Below, piece by piece: positions 14,505 through 26,200 of a stretch of DNA of 64,000 bases. A program made the translations under genes and the position numbers. The first letter of the stretch is position 1, and the number at the start of each line of letters is the position of its first letter. The notes beneath the pieces were generated by a model. That model did not search any database and was not told the DNA's origin. It saw nothing but the letters and a program-made list of their open reading frames with translations. Source of the DNA: Caprimulgus europaeus (taxonomy: Eukaryota > Chordata > Aves > Caprimulgiformes > Caprimulgidae); contig OU015524.1 in NCBI GenBank assembly GCA_907165065.1, positions 41,049,295 to 41,113,294 of the forward strand, given 5' to 3'.

Positions 14505-14654
14505 CTTTCTTGAAGAATAAGTTTGTTTTCCTTCTTCCAGAAGTCTTTGAAGTCAGAACTGAATTCATGCCAAATACTGAAGAAAGAATGTGGGGACACC
14601 TCTTTCTCTCCCATTTTTGGTTTCATACAGAAATAGGCTGCAGTTTCCAAAAAG
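14505..14654 (-). CDS. FMN2: FMN2 exon H, FH2 C-terminal helix bundle
   Basis: The 150-nt exon completes a Ser codon, encodes 49 residues from [20 protein letters not shown] through [20 protein letters not shown] to KENKLILQE, and leaves AG of an Arg codon. The [18 protein letters not shown] run is a strongly conserved end-of-FH2 motif of the FMN class. Acceptor TTTTCTGTGACAG, donor GTACAT, which is weak. Without splicing the frame stays open to a stop at 14417-14419, adding about 28 residues after QER. Confidence 0.97.
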
Positions 14655-17600
14655 CTGTCACAGAAAACAAAACCAGCAAAAGTTTCAGTGCCCACTGGTG
14701 CAGATCTAAACCCCCCCCTTACTTAACACTGACATGGTATTTAATTATTCTTGGTAGCAGAGCTAAAACAAAAGAATATAAAAACATAACAGTTTTGAGC
14801 TCTTCATATAGAAATAGATACACAATATAAGATGATTCCTCCATTAAGTTGGGATCTGGCATTTATCATAGGTTCTGTTTTTGAACAAAGTATTTTCCAT
14901 TTCAAACACTAAACTGAACACGCTGTCCAGTGCCCTGCAAATCCAGACATCCACACCTACCCATATACTGCTTTTCTGTTGAGTTTAAAGCTATTTTCAA
15001 AACACAGAGTCAAAGCCTATGAAGGACTGTAAATAAAGTTCTTTAAGTTCTGATAGAGCTATACTATGACACAATACAGTAGATATCTTAGGTAGAAGCC
15101 TACACACTCAAACCTGCTGTGTACTAAACAAGATATGGCACAACAGAAAACTGGGCCGGGAACAACTGTGTTAGAAAACCAGTGCCCATCATGACTCTAC
15201 CAGAATGATCCGACAGCCCTTTCTGAGCACAGTAAAAGTAAAGCAGCATACTAAACACAAAAGCTACGCCTCAAGTAAGAACTGCTGCTGAAATGCAAAG
15301 GTCATATTTCCAACACTAAGGACTGTAACTGCAACTAGATTTAAAAAAATTTTGAGTATGAATTGCTTCTATTTTATTGCAAAATCTAAAATACGTAGGA
15401 ATGTTACAGGAAGCAATGGAAGAATTATTTCAAAAATTAATTGCTTGATTAAATATTATTCCACTTTTTTTTTTTTTTACTTAATGAAGCTTTTAAGAAC
15501 ATTTTTCTCATCTGAAGCTGAACACTGAAGCCTCTGGAGAACTGGTTAATTTATGAAAAATTCTATGAAAAGCTGTCTCTTGAAATATAATTGTATATGC
15601 TTTGCTGACTGATCCATCATTACTCATCAACTCCTGAGATAATTTTCTATGAATCACATATCACAGTTTTAATCACTTTGATTATGGGAAAAATTGAAAT
15701 TCCAGTTAAATGGATGGAAATGTAATTTTAGTCACAGAAGTTATATCTTCATTCATGGACTATTGTAAGTGGAGACAGAGTGCTTTGATAGTTGTTGTAA
15801 TTTAAAGTATTTAATGGTGACAATAATATACAAAGAATCAACCATTCAGAAGGGTCAATCTCACAAAGTCTTTGTGAAACTGTTTGTCCTGCTTCTCAAA
15901 ACTCAATACTCCAGTTGTTTTCCTCAACATGAAAAATAAATGTCTACATAAATTATCCTATTTCTGAATAAAAAAAGACTACAGCTTAAAAATTTAACAT
16001 CAGTTTACTAATCAAATTTTACACACTCTCTTAATTTGTAATTCATTTTTCCATCTACAGAAGCAAAATGAAGCTGTTGAGCAACAAAGATGCAGCACAG
16101 AAAAATGTAAAAGACAAAAACATCCTCACTTTTCAACCCATGCATTAATATTCAAATGCCACTTACCTGAGCGTACCATTTCTTAAGCTCTCTCAATTAG
16201 CCTACCATGGCACTCTGTTCTGTAAGTCAGCGCATGGTTAGATAATTATAATGTCTTTTTGGTGATAGGTTTTGTTGTGGTTTTTTTTTTCAAATGATTT
16301 CTAGATGAGTGATACTACTGATTAAACTAAAAAAAATCCATTTTACTAACCTATTGACATTTTTCCCACAGTTTTATACTGGGGAAAACTATGATCTATC
16401 CTGTGGTCCTACAGAGTCACTCAAAAAGAACATCCCTGACACTCGTCAGTCAGCTGTGGTATCTTTTAAACTTTTTGCCTACTTTCATGTATTTTAAACT
16501 TTTTGCAAGACTGTAAACATATCAGGGAGATCTTTTGGTTTTCCTTCCAGCCCTTTCCCCCAGACTTATGGCTCTGGAGCTGGCTAATAGGGAAGTCATA
16601 TAAAAGGCTCATTTGATTTTTCAGACTGAACTGGCAACATTTTTTAAGGAACATGAGGAATACAGGACAAGAGAGAAATCTGGAGGCATCAGCTGAGTCA
16701 ATAGCTTATTTTTAGGGAAGTTCTTTGAATAAAGGCCATTAACGAATCACAGAATAGAGAGATTAGAAGTTCAAATAAGAAGCCTTGTTCTGAGAAACAT
16801 GTCTTCAAACCATTCGGCAAATGACAATAATACGGAAAGAATTTGACAGTGAATGGCCATCCTAAGCAATGCTTTTAAATTTGAAGAAACAAGCTAGAAT
16901 TCCCTCAAAGGAAAACATCCCAAAACCAGGGAGCCAAGACAAAAAGGAATTCATGCTGTACAGGAGAATACTCAAAAAAAAGTTGATAAATGGTACTAAC
17001 ATTCAATGGAGATGCAAAGGCTTCCATTACTCTTAAATTATTCCAACTGTCTTCTGGGAGCAGGAGATAGCCAATTTTTTTTTCTGTAGTGACTAAAAAA
17101 TCTCTCTGAGGACCATTTTGTATAACCAGTACAACCTTACACATGCTTACAGATGTGTCTAACAGCTATAACTTAATTTCTAGATTTATAGAAGAGAAGA
17201 GAAGAGAAATGCTCAACCAGGTTGCTTGCCTCCCTGGCAGTTATTTTGGGAGGTAAGGGAAATAAGCTGTTTGTGAAACGTGAAACAGCAGCAGCATAGC
17301 AGGTTGTCATTGTTAATACGTCACACCTTTCTAATGCCTGGTAACAATGCACAACACATCAGCTGCAACACAGTAAGACTTCAGGGCACAAATCTCCATG
17401 AATCAAATATTTTTTTCTATATATGCAGATCAAACAGTCAAGACAGTTGCTCTATTTTTTTCAAAAAGAAACATCTACCCTTTTGTAACAGTTAAGGCTC
17501 TTAGAGTACATTTAGAAGACATATGGAAACCTGTTTGCTATACATTTGATGCTGTCATTTTTGTAATACAAGATGAAGTGGCATAATTCACACATGAAAG

Positions 17601-18039
17601 ACAGAGCAAATGAAGTGAATCCAAATGCATCAAATAATAAAACATGCCTAGTAATAAATTCTCTATATTACCATGCTCTTTAAATATCTGATTTGGAAAT
17701 GTTTACATATGTCAAACTAGACATATCTCAAAGCTGATTCCAGAAGGGGACAGGCATTTTAAAAACAAATAGAAATTTGGATGACATCACCGTAACCCCA
17801 AGACTAGATATCATCCTTTCAGACTTGAGCCAGGCAGCAAATACCTTTTCTCTGGTGCTTTTCAATGGGGCAGCCCATTCAAGTTTTTCTGTTGATCCTT
17901 CAGCAGATTTTGAAGCAAGACATCTGCAAATACCATTTATACTGTTTCTGACTATATATACAAGCACACAGACATTTTATCAAATAAGGGACTAGGAGTT
18001 CAGAAGGCTTTTGTTCCTATACTCAAATTATTTTCTGCA

Positions 18040-18100
18040 TCATACAACCTTGGGAAACTCATCTGACCTCTCTGGATTTCATCTATCTGCAAAATGAAAT
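18040..18100 (+). repeat. MIR/L2-like SINE tail relic
   Basis: The text ACAACCTTGGGAAACTCATC TGACCTCTCTGGATTTC followed by CATCTATCTGCAAAATGAAA follows the MIR core order (GACCTTGGGCAAGTCACTTAACCTCTCT...CATCTGTAAAATG). Many substitutions show it is ancient. Assignment is by eye and not certain. Confidence 0.45.
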
Positions 18101-19231
18101 GTTTATTACAGGACAGGTATTGCAAAGTTTGTTAATGTCCATTTCTCAAGTGAAAAGGTTCTTAGTTTTCCATACTCTTAGTGAGTGTCTTAAAAGAATT
18201 AAGAATGTCCATTAGAGAAGAGATAGCAGTCATGGAAAAGGGAAGGAAGGGCATGCGAGTTATTCTCAGGGGTTAAAAGAGGTGAAGGATGTCACTGGCT
18301 TTGCTTCAAACAGCCTGACTTTTCAAGCATGATTGAAAATAAGGCAGTGATGTTCACACTACTGTCTTATCCTGACATGGCAAAAGCCAGAATTCTTTAA
18401 ACACATTTCAGGCTGGGTTTCATATCACTCATGCTGGCCCTGGAGGAGAATTAAATAATGGTAAATGTCTCAAAACAATGGAAGAATTGCTCATGCCTCA
18501 TCAGTAAGTAAGGAAATAAGATCAAGAAAGATGATTAGTTCCTTTTCTCCTTTTCTTGTCTCTAAATTCCTTGGTTCAAGTGTTTAATTCATAAAAATCA
18601 CTACAGACTGAGATGACTGAGCTTGCTGCTTACTCAAATGTGGAAATTTGATGAATGAGTCACTGTACTTTTCTGTGTGCTCTCTTATGTACAACTATGA
18701 GACTATGTAAATAATTCTGCTCTTTGGAGGGAAGGAAGGAATGGATGCACTAACAGCCAAACCAAATTTAATCATATGAGAAAGAAAACAAGCCATTCAC
18801 ATTGCAAATGACTCAGTGTCAGCATTTCTAGCTAATACATCTGATCCATCAGGAATATTTTAAGAGCAGCTATGGATTAGTTAGGTTTTGTTTTGGTTTT
18901 TTTCCATTCCACTCTGAAGCCATTTAGCAAATAGTTGTAGACAATGATTCAGATTCAAGTCTGCTGTATGCAATGCATTGGCCAGTTTATAAATATATAC
19001 AACATATGTTTGTACGTATGTGAATATATGCAGTAGATCAAGCAAAATGAGAGGGAGGGGAGACAGAGCAGCTGGCAACTGCAAAAATACTTATTTTGCT
19101 AAAAAAAAAAAGAAAAAAAGAAAAGTAATAAGGAAACAAATCAGCATCAATTGATTAGGCTTCCGTGGCCAAAGAAATAGCAAAATAACCATAGGTAGAG
19201 ACATGTCCTGGCTGAGCTTTCTGAGGAATGG

Positions 19232-19257
19232 TGAACACACACACAAACACACATACA
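19232..19257. repeat. (CA)n short microsatellite
   Basis: Alternating AC with two interruptions (ACACACACACAAACACACATAC). Short and imperfect. Confidence 0.7.
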
Positions 19258-21870
19258 TCTGTTTACCCATACAGCAGGCCAAATCACCTGCAAGAGTAAA
19301 GATTTGTTTTAATGTGGATTTAAAATCAGAAAAAATGTTTCTAGATTTCTGCAAGAGAGATTCTGTACTATTTAACATTACATATTTTGGTTGAAGTTTG
19401 AACCTGGATAATCTTGACTACTTGGGTTTGGCTTTATAAATTGTTAAGCATCATTTATGTACACTTGAGATTAAAAATATTTAATGAGAATAAGTCTTAA
19501 GACAGAATACCAAGCAGTTCAACAAAGTCACACAAAATTATATAAAATGAAACAGAATCAACATCCTGGTTATTGAGATAGCACAGGGCTGTGAGGAAAC
19601 TCAATATGCACATCATTCTAAGAAGCCTCTCATTTTCTATTGACACATTTTGTTGGGGGTCCTCTCTCTGCACTAAAACTTTACTTCACTTTCTTAATTT
19701 TTTTTAAAGTATCCTTGCCTCTTCCAGTGCTGTCTTTTGTCCTGCATACTTAGAAGTGAGAAAATATAAAAATAAATGTAAGTTAATTCAAAATATCTAG
19801 TACTCAAATGTAAGAAAACTCTTGGGGTCCTTTTCCCCCTCTCCCTTTTTTTTTTTAAACTAATAGAAGTATCTTCCTTATATTAAAAAGAAAGTTGAGA
19901 TAATATGCCAGCTTAAATCAGCTGCCAGAATCATTAATCTCTTATTTCATTTGCCAGTTTATATTGTGTAACTATGGATTTTGTAATATTGTTCCTTAGA
20001 AAACAAAGGTCTCAAGAGATTTTTCCTTTCCTCTAAAAAAAAACCTGCCAAACATTTGCAATGTTTTGAATCCTAAGTCATCTCCTTCATCTCTAGTCCC
20101 TTGCCTCCTATAAATTCATATTAAACAGAAAAGTGTTTTATTGCTCCAACTGGATGAAAATTAACAGCTTAAAAAAAAAAAAAAATCCCTCTACCTTTGA
20201 CGTACCATTTTTCCCCCACAGCAAATGTCCAACAATAAGCATCCAATGTGAAGAACAGGGAATTATTTTGAGACAGGCCAATTTGCCTTGCTCATGAGAA
20301 TTCTGATCCAACGCAACACTAGGAATGCCTTACAGCTTTAACATCCATCTACAATTATCAATATTATCAGTTGCACATGTTGATTGCTAACATAAATGCA
20401 CAACTTACATATTTTATACTTTATGCCATACGTTGAAGGCAGCAGACCCAGTAACTGGAGCAGAGCATATACTATGACACAAACTGTTAAATTCAATAGG
20501 TATTAAGAGCATAACCTTGCATTTAAACCAAATATTTTAGGAAAACAAATATTTTTAGAGGACTGATGAACTCACCGAGTTAGCCATGAATAAAACCTTC
20601 ACATCTCAGATTGCCATTTCAACCTCAGTTCAAACTGTTATTCCAGTCCCTTATATTTACATGGGTATTTCTTTAGCCCTGTCTTTTCAGGGGCAAATTT
20701 CCTCATAACAGGGATAGCAAAGTAACAGAATAATATGGCCATAAGTAATTTAAATTACAGTTTGGTTGGAAGGTGAATTTGAACACCGAGATTTTCACAA
20801 TCTGTTTTAGAAATTAATTTTAACAGGTCCAGATTAAGGTATATCTGTTTGACAGGATAAAGAAATTTGACAAATCACTTCTTGTTGCTTATATTTTCCG
20901 GAAACAATAGGTTATCAGGGATCACAGTTAACACTACATCTTAAAAGTATTCTTCAAGATTCTCCTTCTCTGGTTTTATTATTTATTTTTCTTCCTATTT
21001 TTGTTCTTATACTTCTCTAAAAAACTGGGTTACAATCTGGTTCCTCTATGTTTTTGGGTTTGTTTTTTTTTTATATTGCTCTGATGTTAGCAAATATTTC
21101 TCTGACATAACAATACCATCTTTTATCCAAGGTGGCATAGGATTAGGTACTAAGATATATATCACAAGCAGGGTGGTGCTATCTTGGTAGACAGAACTTT
21201 TCTGATGACAAAAAATACAGAGTTTAAAATGCCATTCTGCACAGATTGAGTCAGATTCCAGCCATCTGAAAATCAAAGGTCAGGAAATATAGGTTAGAGG
21301 TATTTTTACTACCTTCACTATGTCATGTACAAAGCATTCATCAGCCACAGCTCACCCAGTCATTGGGGTAAACGTCAATCCAAATCATGTTACGCGTATT
21401 TAAAGGTTATGTCTCTACTCAAGAATATTATTCACATTAAAATATGAATTTAGATAACAAATTAGAAACAGCTAACCCTTTCTTTTTTCGTCTCTAACAA
21501 TTGGATTCTACCAAGCCACTCAGAGAAAAAAGCAAACATTTGTTTAGCATGACTCTTCTAAGGCATTTTTAATTTGCATGTGCTTTCTCCTGTCATTGTA
21601 AAAAGACAATTTTAAACAGGTTCAAACTTCCTCTCAAAAGCTTGGCTTGAGATATTTACAATTCCCTAGATGCATTGGTGTTAGCTGCAATCCACTGTAA
21701 TTTGCATCTTTTGAATGAATGTGTAGGTTCTCTTTCTGAGAGTTTAATGTTTTTAATTTTAAGTTAGTGTGGATATCATGCCTGTACATGCCAGCTAAGC
21801 TGTTATGTAGACACATGGATAGCTCTGTCCTAAACTAGGCATATACAGTACAAGCCTGTGTAAAACACTG

Positions 21871-22615
21871 TCACAGAACCACAGAATCGCAGGGGTTGGA
21901 AGGGACCTCGGGAGATCATCTAGTCCAAACCCCCTGCCAAAGCAGGTTCCCTACAACAGTTTGCACAGAAAACAGTCCCGGTGGGTTTTGAACACCTCCA
22001 GAGCTGGAGACTCCACAACCTCTCTGGGCAGCCTGGTCCAGTGCTCTGTCACCCTCACAGTAAAGAAGTTTTTCTTAAGTTTGTGTGGAACTTCCGGTGT
22101 TCCAGTTTTTGCCTATTGCCCCCTGTCCTGTCACTGGGCACCACCAAAAAGAGCCTGGCCCCATCCATTTGGCCCCTGCACTTTAGGTATTTATGGACAT
22201 TAATAAGATCCCCCCCTCAGTCTTCTCTTTCTAGGCTGAAGAGTCCCAGCTCTCTCAGCCTCTCCTCATATGGCAGATGTTTCAGGCCCCTCATCACCTT
22301 TGTAGCCCTCTGCTGGACTCTCTCCAGAAGATTCCCATCTTTCTTGAACTGGGGAGCCCAGAACTGGACACAGTATTCCAGATGTGGCCTCACCAGGGCA
22401 GAGTAGAGGGGGGGGAGAACCTCCCTTGACCTGCTGGCCGTGCTCTTCCTAATGCACCCCAGGACACTGTTGGCCTTCCTGGCCACCGGGGCACACTGCT
22501 GGTTCATGGCCAGCCTGCTGTCCACCAGCACATCCAGGTCCTTTTCCACAGAGCTCCTTTCCATCAGGTCAGACCCTAACCTGTACTGGTGCATGGGGTT
22601 ATTCCTCCCCAGATG
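21871..22615 (-). mobile_element. CR1 LINE, 5'-truncated, with RT-ORF remnant
   Basis: The plus strand reads CACAGAATCGCAGGGGTTGG then AAGGGACCTCGGGAGATCAT, the reverse complement of the canonical avian CR1 3' end (CCTTCCAACC...GATTCTGTG). About 745 nt of continuous CR1 follow, including the end of the reverse-transcriptase ORF. Truncation is near 22615, just inside the [10 protein letters not shown] coding motif. It is the best preserved CR1 here, in the same orientation as FMN2. I could not see a clear target-site duplication, as is usual for CR1. Confidence 0.96.
22217..22594 (-). pseudogene. CR1 ORF2 C-terminal (reverse transcriptase) fragment
   Basis: A 125-codon open stretch reads [20 protein letters not shown] at its start and contains [18 protein letters not shown] and [20 protein letters not shown], the typical C-terminal end of CR1 ORF2 downstream of the catalytic RT core. 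The catalytic motifs themselves are absent because of 5' truncation. Near the end, FSLERED-stop replaces the usual FSLEKRRL: a one-base deletion relative to the family consensus shifts the frame. It is a dead fragment. Confidence 0.92.
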
Positions 22616-23166
22616 TCATGTAACAGCATGCACTGGAAAGTCAGGCCCAGTAATATTTCCAAGAGAAAACTAAATTTCTCTTTTAAAAAGACTAACATAT
22701 AAGTGTCAAACATATTAAATAACCATTGGCCAGTTGAACTTGAAGAAATAATAAGGTGCCAGTAGATACAGAATACAGTGGTAGAATGAATTTCAACAGC
22801 AGTGTTGCTAGCTTCACACACAAGTTGCTAGCTTCAGTGCTGTAAGAAACAGCTACATACTTCTTGTTAAAGCCCAACTTGTCTCCAGATGTTTCTATTA
22901 CCACATCTTATCTTCACTGTCAAGTGCAACGGAGGCCTTCTGAGCTATCACTATTACTTAAAGAGGTTATAATTACATATCAAGGTAGTGTAACCATTGT
23001 GTACTAAATATTGTGTTAAAAGTTTTATTATGTTTTCTCAATTTAATTATGTCAACCTCAGCCTTATAAATCTGCCTTCTCCCCTGGCATAACTCACTTC
23101 TAAAACTGAAATTAATGCAGGGTCAAGGTCAAAGTTATCTAACAAAATAAGAAGTAATTTGCCTTT

Positions 23167-23195
23167 GTATTGGGTTTGCGTGGCAAGGTTTTTGG
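23167..23195 (+). mobile_element. short ERV LTR-like fragment fused to the tRNA
   Basis: The sequence TGTATTGGGTTTGCGTGGCA followed by AGGTTTTTGG resembles, from memory, the beginning of a common avian ERVL-type LTR that continues GTAGCAGGGG. It starts with TG as LTRs do. Its last bases, TGG plus the following TAGCAG, are shared with the complement of the tRNA 3' end including CCA. Only this small piece is present; no second LTR, internal region or open frame is seen. Confidence 0.45.
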
Positions 23196-23267
23196 TAGCA
23201 GAGGATGGTTTCGATCCATCGACCTCTGGGTTATGGGCCCAGCACGCTTCCGCTGCGCAACTCTGCT
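23196..23267 (-). tRNA. initiator tRNA-Met (CAT) sequence, probably a retroposed copy
   Basis: The 72-nt minus-strand sequence folds as a full cloverleaf. The acceptor stem AGCAGAG/CTCTGCT is fully paired, with the A1:U72 pair of initiators. The anticodon arm is CTGGG-CCCATAA-CCCAG, with CAT at 23233-23235 and the three G:C pairs typical of initiators. The T loop is ATCGAAA with A54. Compared with the vertebrate initiator as I recall it, the only difference is G9 to T, which falls in the A box. The CCA end is encoded in the DNA (TGG at 23193-23195), unlike normal eukaryotic tRNA genes, and no T4 terminator follows closely. Whether it is transcribed is unknown; a retroposed pseudogene is more likely. 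Confidence 0.9.
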
Positions 23268-26200
23268 AGAGTGGATTATTTAGATACCTATAGAGAAAGC
23301 ATACAGATGCTTTACCAGATTTCATGTATATATAATATTAACCCACACTCTAAGAATACAATTCAGCACAGATTAAAATTTATACATGTGCATTTAGAAA
23401 AACACACTCTAAAAATAACAAGTGAAATTAATCTATAGGTTTGATTTGGAGTATTTTCACGTGTTCTTTCTATTTTGGTACTCAAGTCAAACATAGTTTT
23501 CAGTTTCTATTCTTTGAAAATTATAGAATAAAAATGCTCTGAAATACTTGGGCATTATAGAACCACCTACCATTTTAAATGCTTTGTGATGCAGTTTCAT
23601 CTTAACCCTTTGGGGGTTCAGTGTACAAGAGCTCTCCTTAACATGCATAAAGACAGGATTCCCTACTATCATCAAAAGCCAGCACAACTGTGAATGGAAG
23701 AAATCCAGCCTTCAGAGAAGACAGAAATGTTTATGGGGGCTTTCATACTCTTAGAGTAAATTACAACAAAATCCCATGAAAGTATATTGAAAGACTTCAA
23801 AATTTGGCTTGATGAAACGTCAGACTGAAAAGGTCTTTACCTTTTATTTATGCATTTATCAAACATTATGCATTTATGATTGAACTCCCGATTTATGCCT
23901 ATACATTATCTTCATAATAGTGACAGGATCTCTGTTTAGATGAGTAGAGAAAAATGGGTAGCATTTTCTATAAGGATCAAGTTTAAATGAAAAGGTGTCA
24001 GCCATTGTAATTGATGGAAAGATTGTAATAAATAACCATATCACTTTGGATATGCAAATCATCAATTTTCACATATCCGAGCAGAGCTAAATAAACCATA
24101 GTCCTTTGGGCCTAAGAACACCCTCCCATATCTGAAGGAGCTGTTCCCATCCCTTCCAAGGATTACATGATGGTGTATCTGGTCTGGGGTTACCATTGCC
24201 CTAGTTGTTTCCTTTAGGCTGGAGAAGGAACTTTTACCTCCTCAACACACCGATTAAGGTAGAACCATCTTTCAAGTAGCAGATGAGAAAAGCAAGTGCA
24301 AGTTATCCCACAAGAAGCATTAATTTAAGACACAGCACAGAAGAGATTTGGCTCACTAACGCTGTTTCTGAATCTAGCTTGTTAAGGAAGACAAGAAACA
24401 AGGCAACAAAACTGAGGAACATAACGAGAAAGAGTAAGGAGGCAATACACTTTTTCCTAGTCATTTAATCACCATACATAAGTCCAGTGGGGTTTCAGCA
24501 GTAGGCTGATGCAAGCCCTATACTGTAGAGAGGCTGCTGGCAGCCTTCCATCAACTGGAAATTATTACAAAAGGAATGACTTATATTGTACAAGTTATTA
24601 CTGGATAGTTCCCAGATGAGTTAATGCAGTTGTGACCTAATTAAACCACATCCCTGATGTCCTGCTTTTCTATTTGCATGACAGCAATATAGTATAATAA
24701 TCCTTACAGTAAATTTTAAAATACAGCAAGGAAGAAAGCAACAACTGTAGTGGCAAGTCAACCTAAGAGCATAAAAGTAGAAGTGTTGTCCACGTTTAAG
24801 TCACAGTCATTGTAAATGTGAATACTGTACTGTAAAGGTCTTAGGAAACAATTTATCTAAACAGCTCAGGTAGATAATATGATGAAAGAAAAAACCCACT
24901 AAACATATTCAGAAGCTGATGCACAATGGAGAGGCACTGGAGCTAATCACATATACACATGCATAAAAGCATTTTAATTCAGCTATAAGAACTCAAGAGG
25001 AATATCTTGAATTTTTGAGGACTACACGGTGCAACCATCTGCTGGACATAAACTGGAAGTCAAAACAATGTGCCACATTTAAAGGTTTTAATTTCTGTAT
25101 TTTTAAATTAATTTTATTAGCTACATGATTCTTCTCTTTTTTTTTTTAATGTTGAATTTAATGCAATAGTATTAATTTGGGGTATGATCAGACCCCAGTT
25201 ATTTTAACTATAATATTATAAGGTTGTTACTTAGCTGTATTGTTATCAATGCAACTCAGCTATGTAACTGTATTTGCATCTTAAACTGATATCCTTTATC
25301 TTTTACTGTAAGATCTAAGAATAGGTCCTCTACATAAACTGTAAAATAAATTGCATAAAGATGAGTTTACATTGCAGAATATTAAATTTCTGAATTGTAC
25401 TCCAGTCTGTTAAAAGTTATATTACCATGACTAGCACTGAATGCCATTAAATGCAAACTAATTTAAAACCTGTTTTGTTTTGTTTTTTAAGCAAGCATCT
25501 CAACTTCATACAGACAAAAATCAATTGTGCAAATGGTTAAGGACTTGCAGTTGTTTGGAAGATATTTTCAGAAAAGGACAAAGACTTCATCTTTCAGAGA
25601 AAGATCAATTACCCATATTTCAGGAGAGACTTTCTGACATAACTAAACTGCTGGCTAAGTTTCCATTACTGCATATTTACAGGCCTTGATATTTTGTTAG
25701 AGACAGGATACTAAACTAGAATGATCCAATCTGTTTAACAGTCTGTAAGCTTCTTCTATACACATTTCCTTTGCTCGCCAAGTATTTACTTTTTGCTGAT
25801 GCAACTAATGTATACCTATAGTCTGAAATGTATTACATCATGAGCAATTCAAGTCTGCATGCTGGGAACCACACAGTAAGAAAATAGACCTAACAGTAAA
25901 GGTACCAACAAAAGATGAATGGCAGTGATGGAGTAGTGAAAGATGGAGGCCAACAGCATATTCTTGCCTTCTAGTTAAAAGTGTTGTGCTGGGTTGTTTT
26001 TTTGTTAAACTACATACCTCTCTCCATTCTGAGCTTTTCACCACTTTATTTCAATCATTAAGTCAATTTTCACTTTAACTTTACAGTTCACTTTTGGAAA
26101 CAATCCAAACCATTGTGTGGAGGGTAGTGAGGTGGGAGAAAAATTTACTGTTTTAAAGGATTACCAGACTTAGGTGCGACATTTCTAGGTGTTGCTTTTC

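Noticed and set aside
14417..14695. 92-codon minus-strand ORF with Met start as a separate gene
   Set aside because: It is FMN2 exon H extended into both introns; the Met lies in intron sequence before the acceptor.
21981..22406. 141-codon plus-strand ORF
   Set aside because: It is the antisense of the CR1 RT region; avian CR1 copies routinely give such antisense open frames.
23196..23267. Plain functional tRNA gene
   Set aside because: Encoded CCA, LTR-like sequence directly after it, a changed A-box base and no close T4 terminator argue against it, though transcription is not excluded.
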